Part shown: positions 15,062 to 16,246 of the stretch, one piece after another
How positions within the stretch are numbered: the stretch's first letter is position 1
Layout of the letters: each line of letters opens with the position of its first letter
From: Nitrospirota bacterium
Lineage (GTDB): Bacteria > Nitrospirota > JACRHJ01
Assembly: GCA_021815285.1 (NCBI GenBank)
Contig: JAKAHE010000016.1
Span: 1-16,246, forward strand
Length of the DNA stretch: 16,246 bases
Reading direction: 5' to 3'
Position numbers and translations under genes: made by a program
The notes under the pieces: generated by a model
The model's input: only the letters and a program-made list of their open reading frames with translations
What the model was told of the DNA's origin: nothing
Database searches by the model: none

Positions 15062-16009
15062 CTAAACGTCCGCCTGATCTTTGCTTCTTTTTACATGCAG
15101 GACATGGAAAAGCACCGGCATGAACACGAGAACGAGCGGCAATTGAATAACCAGGCCAGAGATTATGGCAATCGCAAGCGGCTTCTGCATGGCCGCGCCC
15201 TGGCCTATGCCAAGGGCCAGAGGCAAAAGAGCCAGCACGGCGGCAAAGGTCGTCATGGCTATAGGACGCATACGGTTTTTCCCGGCAAGTATCAGCGCCT
15301 CTTTCTCATCCATATCCACCGGCAACTCGTAATATTCAGAGACGTAGAATATTGCGACTTCAGTCGCAATGCCGACAATCATCGTCATGCCCATCATGGA
15401 CGATATATTAAGCTCCGTCCCGGTGAGGAAAAGACCTATGAATACCGCCGTCAGGGCGAGAAGGGTTGTGGCAAGTATCGCCAATGCCACCCGGAACCTC
15501 TCATACAGGAAAAGAAGCAGAAGGAAGACGAGCGCGACGGCGGCCACAAATACTGCCATAAGGCCGGCAAAGGCAATCTGCTGCTGCCTGTACAGCCCGC
15601 CAAGAGTGTAGTAAACCCCCTTCGGAAGAAGCCCTGGCCGCCCCAGGGCCGCCTTGACGTCCCGGATTACAGACCCCATATCCCTGCCGCTTATGCGCCC
15701 GGTTACGGCCACCATCCTCTTCAAGTTGTCTCGCATTATCTGCGGCTGGCCGCTGATTGCGCTGACCGTAGCTATCCTGCCCAGGGGGAAGAGGTGACCA
15801 TCCGGAGCGCGTAACTGAAGCCGCGCCAGATCCCTCTCCGTCGCCCTGAAGTTTTTCGGAATCCAGACCCTTACGCCCACCATTTTAACGCCTTTTTGAA
15901 CCTGGGTCGTAACTGTGCCCTTGAGAAACGCCTTAATGTCTTTCGTGACGGATTCCGGGTTTACTCCTTCAAGCGCGGCCTTCACCCTGTCCACCGCGCG
16001 GGCGGCCAC
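15062..16009 (-). CDS. RND-family efflux transporter, C-terminal part (5' end lost at a junction)
   Basis: The last 316 or so residues of an RND inner-membrane pump of the CzcA/AcrB superfamily; full proteins are about 1000-1050 residues. Visible are part of the periplasmic porter domain (VGVRVWIP, then LRAPDGHLFPLG) and about five membrane helices at the C-terminus. These include GTELNISSMMGMTMIVGIAT and RPIAMTTFAAVLALLPLALG, both typical RND helix segments. The protein ends shortly after the last helix with a charged tail. The upstream frame is not RND-like beyond about position 16000 and meets a stop at 16067-16069. A GTG at 16009 opens the frame formally, but a real start in the middle of the porter domain is not credible. 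No adaptor or outer-membrane partner is visible. Substrate unknown. It is separated from the polysaccharide operon by 214 bases. Confidence 0.88.
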   Translation of the reverse strand: MAARAVDRVKAALEGVNPESVTKDIKAFLKGTVTTQVQKGVKMVGVRVWIPKNFRATERDLARLQLRAPDGHLFPLGRIATVSAISGQPQIMRDNLKRMVAVTGRISGRDMGSVIRDVKAALGRPGLLPKGVYYTLGGLYRQQQIAFAGLMAVFVAAVALVFLLLLFLYERFRVALAILATTLLALTAVFIGLFLTGTELNISSMMGMTMIVGIATEVAIFYVSEYYELPVDMDEKEALILAGKNRMRPIAMTTFAAVLALLPLALGIGQGAAMQKPLAIAIISGLVIQLPLVLVFMPVLFHVLHVKRSKDQADV

Positions 16010-16030
16010 CTCGCCCGAGGACCTCAGCGT
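15985..16030. other. probable chimeric join between two genomes
   Basis: Left of about 15990 the minus strand encodes RND transporter at about 50% GC. Right of about 16010 the plus strand encodes an unrelated protein at over 70% GC with strong G/C third-position bias. The change happens within a few tens of bases, with no insertion-sequence ends, target duplication or tRNA. The short GC-rich stretch around 15990-16020 could be the shared sequence that misled an assembler. Confidence 0.7.
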
Positions 16031-16246
16031 GCCGGCCGATGCCGGCTCGATGTCGCCGAAGCAGGCCTACGAGCACGACAAGGCGTACTGCCGCAGCGGC
16101 GAGGCCACGCAGAGCCGCTCGCTGTGCCTGAAGGAAGCCGAACGCGCCTACCGCGAAGCGCGCGCCGGCCGTCTCGATGCCCACCCGGTGCGCCAGGCGC
16201 GCAGCGACAGCGGCATGGCCTCCGGAACCAGCACCAGCGGCACCGG
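16008..16246 (+). CDS. partial small cysteine-containing hypothetical protein, probably from another organism
   Basis: A plus-strand frame open to the window end, with ATG at 16050 and open codons before it. It reads MSPKQAYEHDKAYC, then SLCLKEAERAYREARAGRL (19 residues). Third positions are almost all G or C, and 43 of 60 bases at 16081-16140 are GC, so it is coding and from a high-GC genome. Two cysteines and the pattern with acidic/basic helices followed by EARAGRL resemble small secreted hypothetical proteins I associate with Betaproteobacteria and Xanthomonadaceae; this is recalled and not checked. Those proteins normally have a signal peptide, which would lie to the left and is absent here. 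The C-terminus runs off the window. Function unknown. Confidence 0.55.

Noticed and set aside
15095..15814. Plus-strand open frame of 239 codons
   Set aside because: It is antisense to clear RND transporter sequence, and its composition (many H, R, G and Q) is that of a shadow frame.
15969..16184. Minus-strand frame across the junction
   Set aside because: It is low-complexity (A, R, G and L rich) and spans two unrelated sequences. The plus-strand frame explains the coding signal right of the junction.
1..16246. CRISPR arrays, tRNA or rRNA genes, insertion sequences
   Set aside because: I saw no regular repeat-spacer pattern, no tRNA-like cloverleaf, no rRNA sequence and no transposase-like protein or terminal inverted repeats.

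Overview
The window is mostly one leftward (minus-strand) polysaccharide assembly operon of eleven genes, read from about 14847 down to 151. It has the parts of a Wzx/Wzy-dependent capsule or exopolysaccharide pathway. In transcription order these are an SLBB-repeat outer-membrane export protein, a Wzz-type co-polymerase without a kinase domain, a Wzx flippase, a methyltransferase, a GT4 glycosyltransferase, a Wzy/WaaL-type polymerase or ligase, a second GT4 enzyme, a radical SAM/SPASM enzyme, a third GT4 enzyme, the initiating polyprenyl-phosphate sugar-1-phosphate transferase, and a Wzi-family outer-membrane barrel protein. Genes abut, overlap by 4 to about 35 bases, or are at most 18 bases apart, so they are very probably co-transcribed. 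A good sigma70-type promoter (TTGACT, 17 bases, TATACT) lies in the only sizeable intergenic gap, 14848-15061, in front of the export gene.

Right of that gap (15062 to about 16000) is the C-terminal third of an RND inner-membrane efflux transporter, also on the minus strand. It has its own stop codon and looks like a separate unit. Its reading frame loses RND character near 16000 and hits a stop at 16067-16069. From about 16005 to the window end the sequence is abruptly GC-rich (43 of 60 bases at 16081-16140, against 30 of 60 at 15121-15180). There it carries a plus-strand coding frame of a small cysteine-containing protein of a type I associate with Betaproteobacteria or Xanthomonadaceae. 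The simplest reading is a chimeric assembly join, not a real gene neighbourhood.

The organism is Gram-negative: there is an outer-membrane barrel, an SLBB export channel and an RND pump. The main part has moderate GC with an AT-richer patch around 5400-6450, and some starts are TTG or GTG. The SLBB protein style and the mixture of families remind me of Desulfobacterota or Nitrospirota, possibly from a metagenome, but the sequence alone does not settle this.

Proposed working order: the phosphoglycosyltransferase loads the first sugar phosphate on undecaprenyl phosphate, and the three GT4 enzymes extend the repeat unit. The methyltransferase and possibly the radical SAM enzyme modify the unit. 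Wzx flips it, Wzy polymerises it under Wzz-like control, the SLBB protein exports it, and the Wzi-like protein may hold it on the cell surface. The most interesting features are the radical SAM enzyme inside the glycosyltransferase run, the kinase-free co-polymerase, the unusual SLBB protein architecture, and paired repeats around the promoter.
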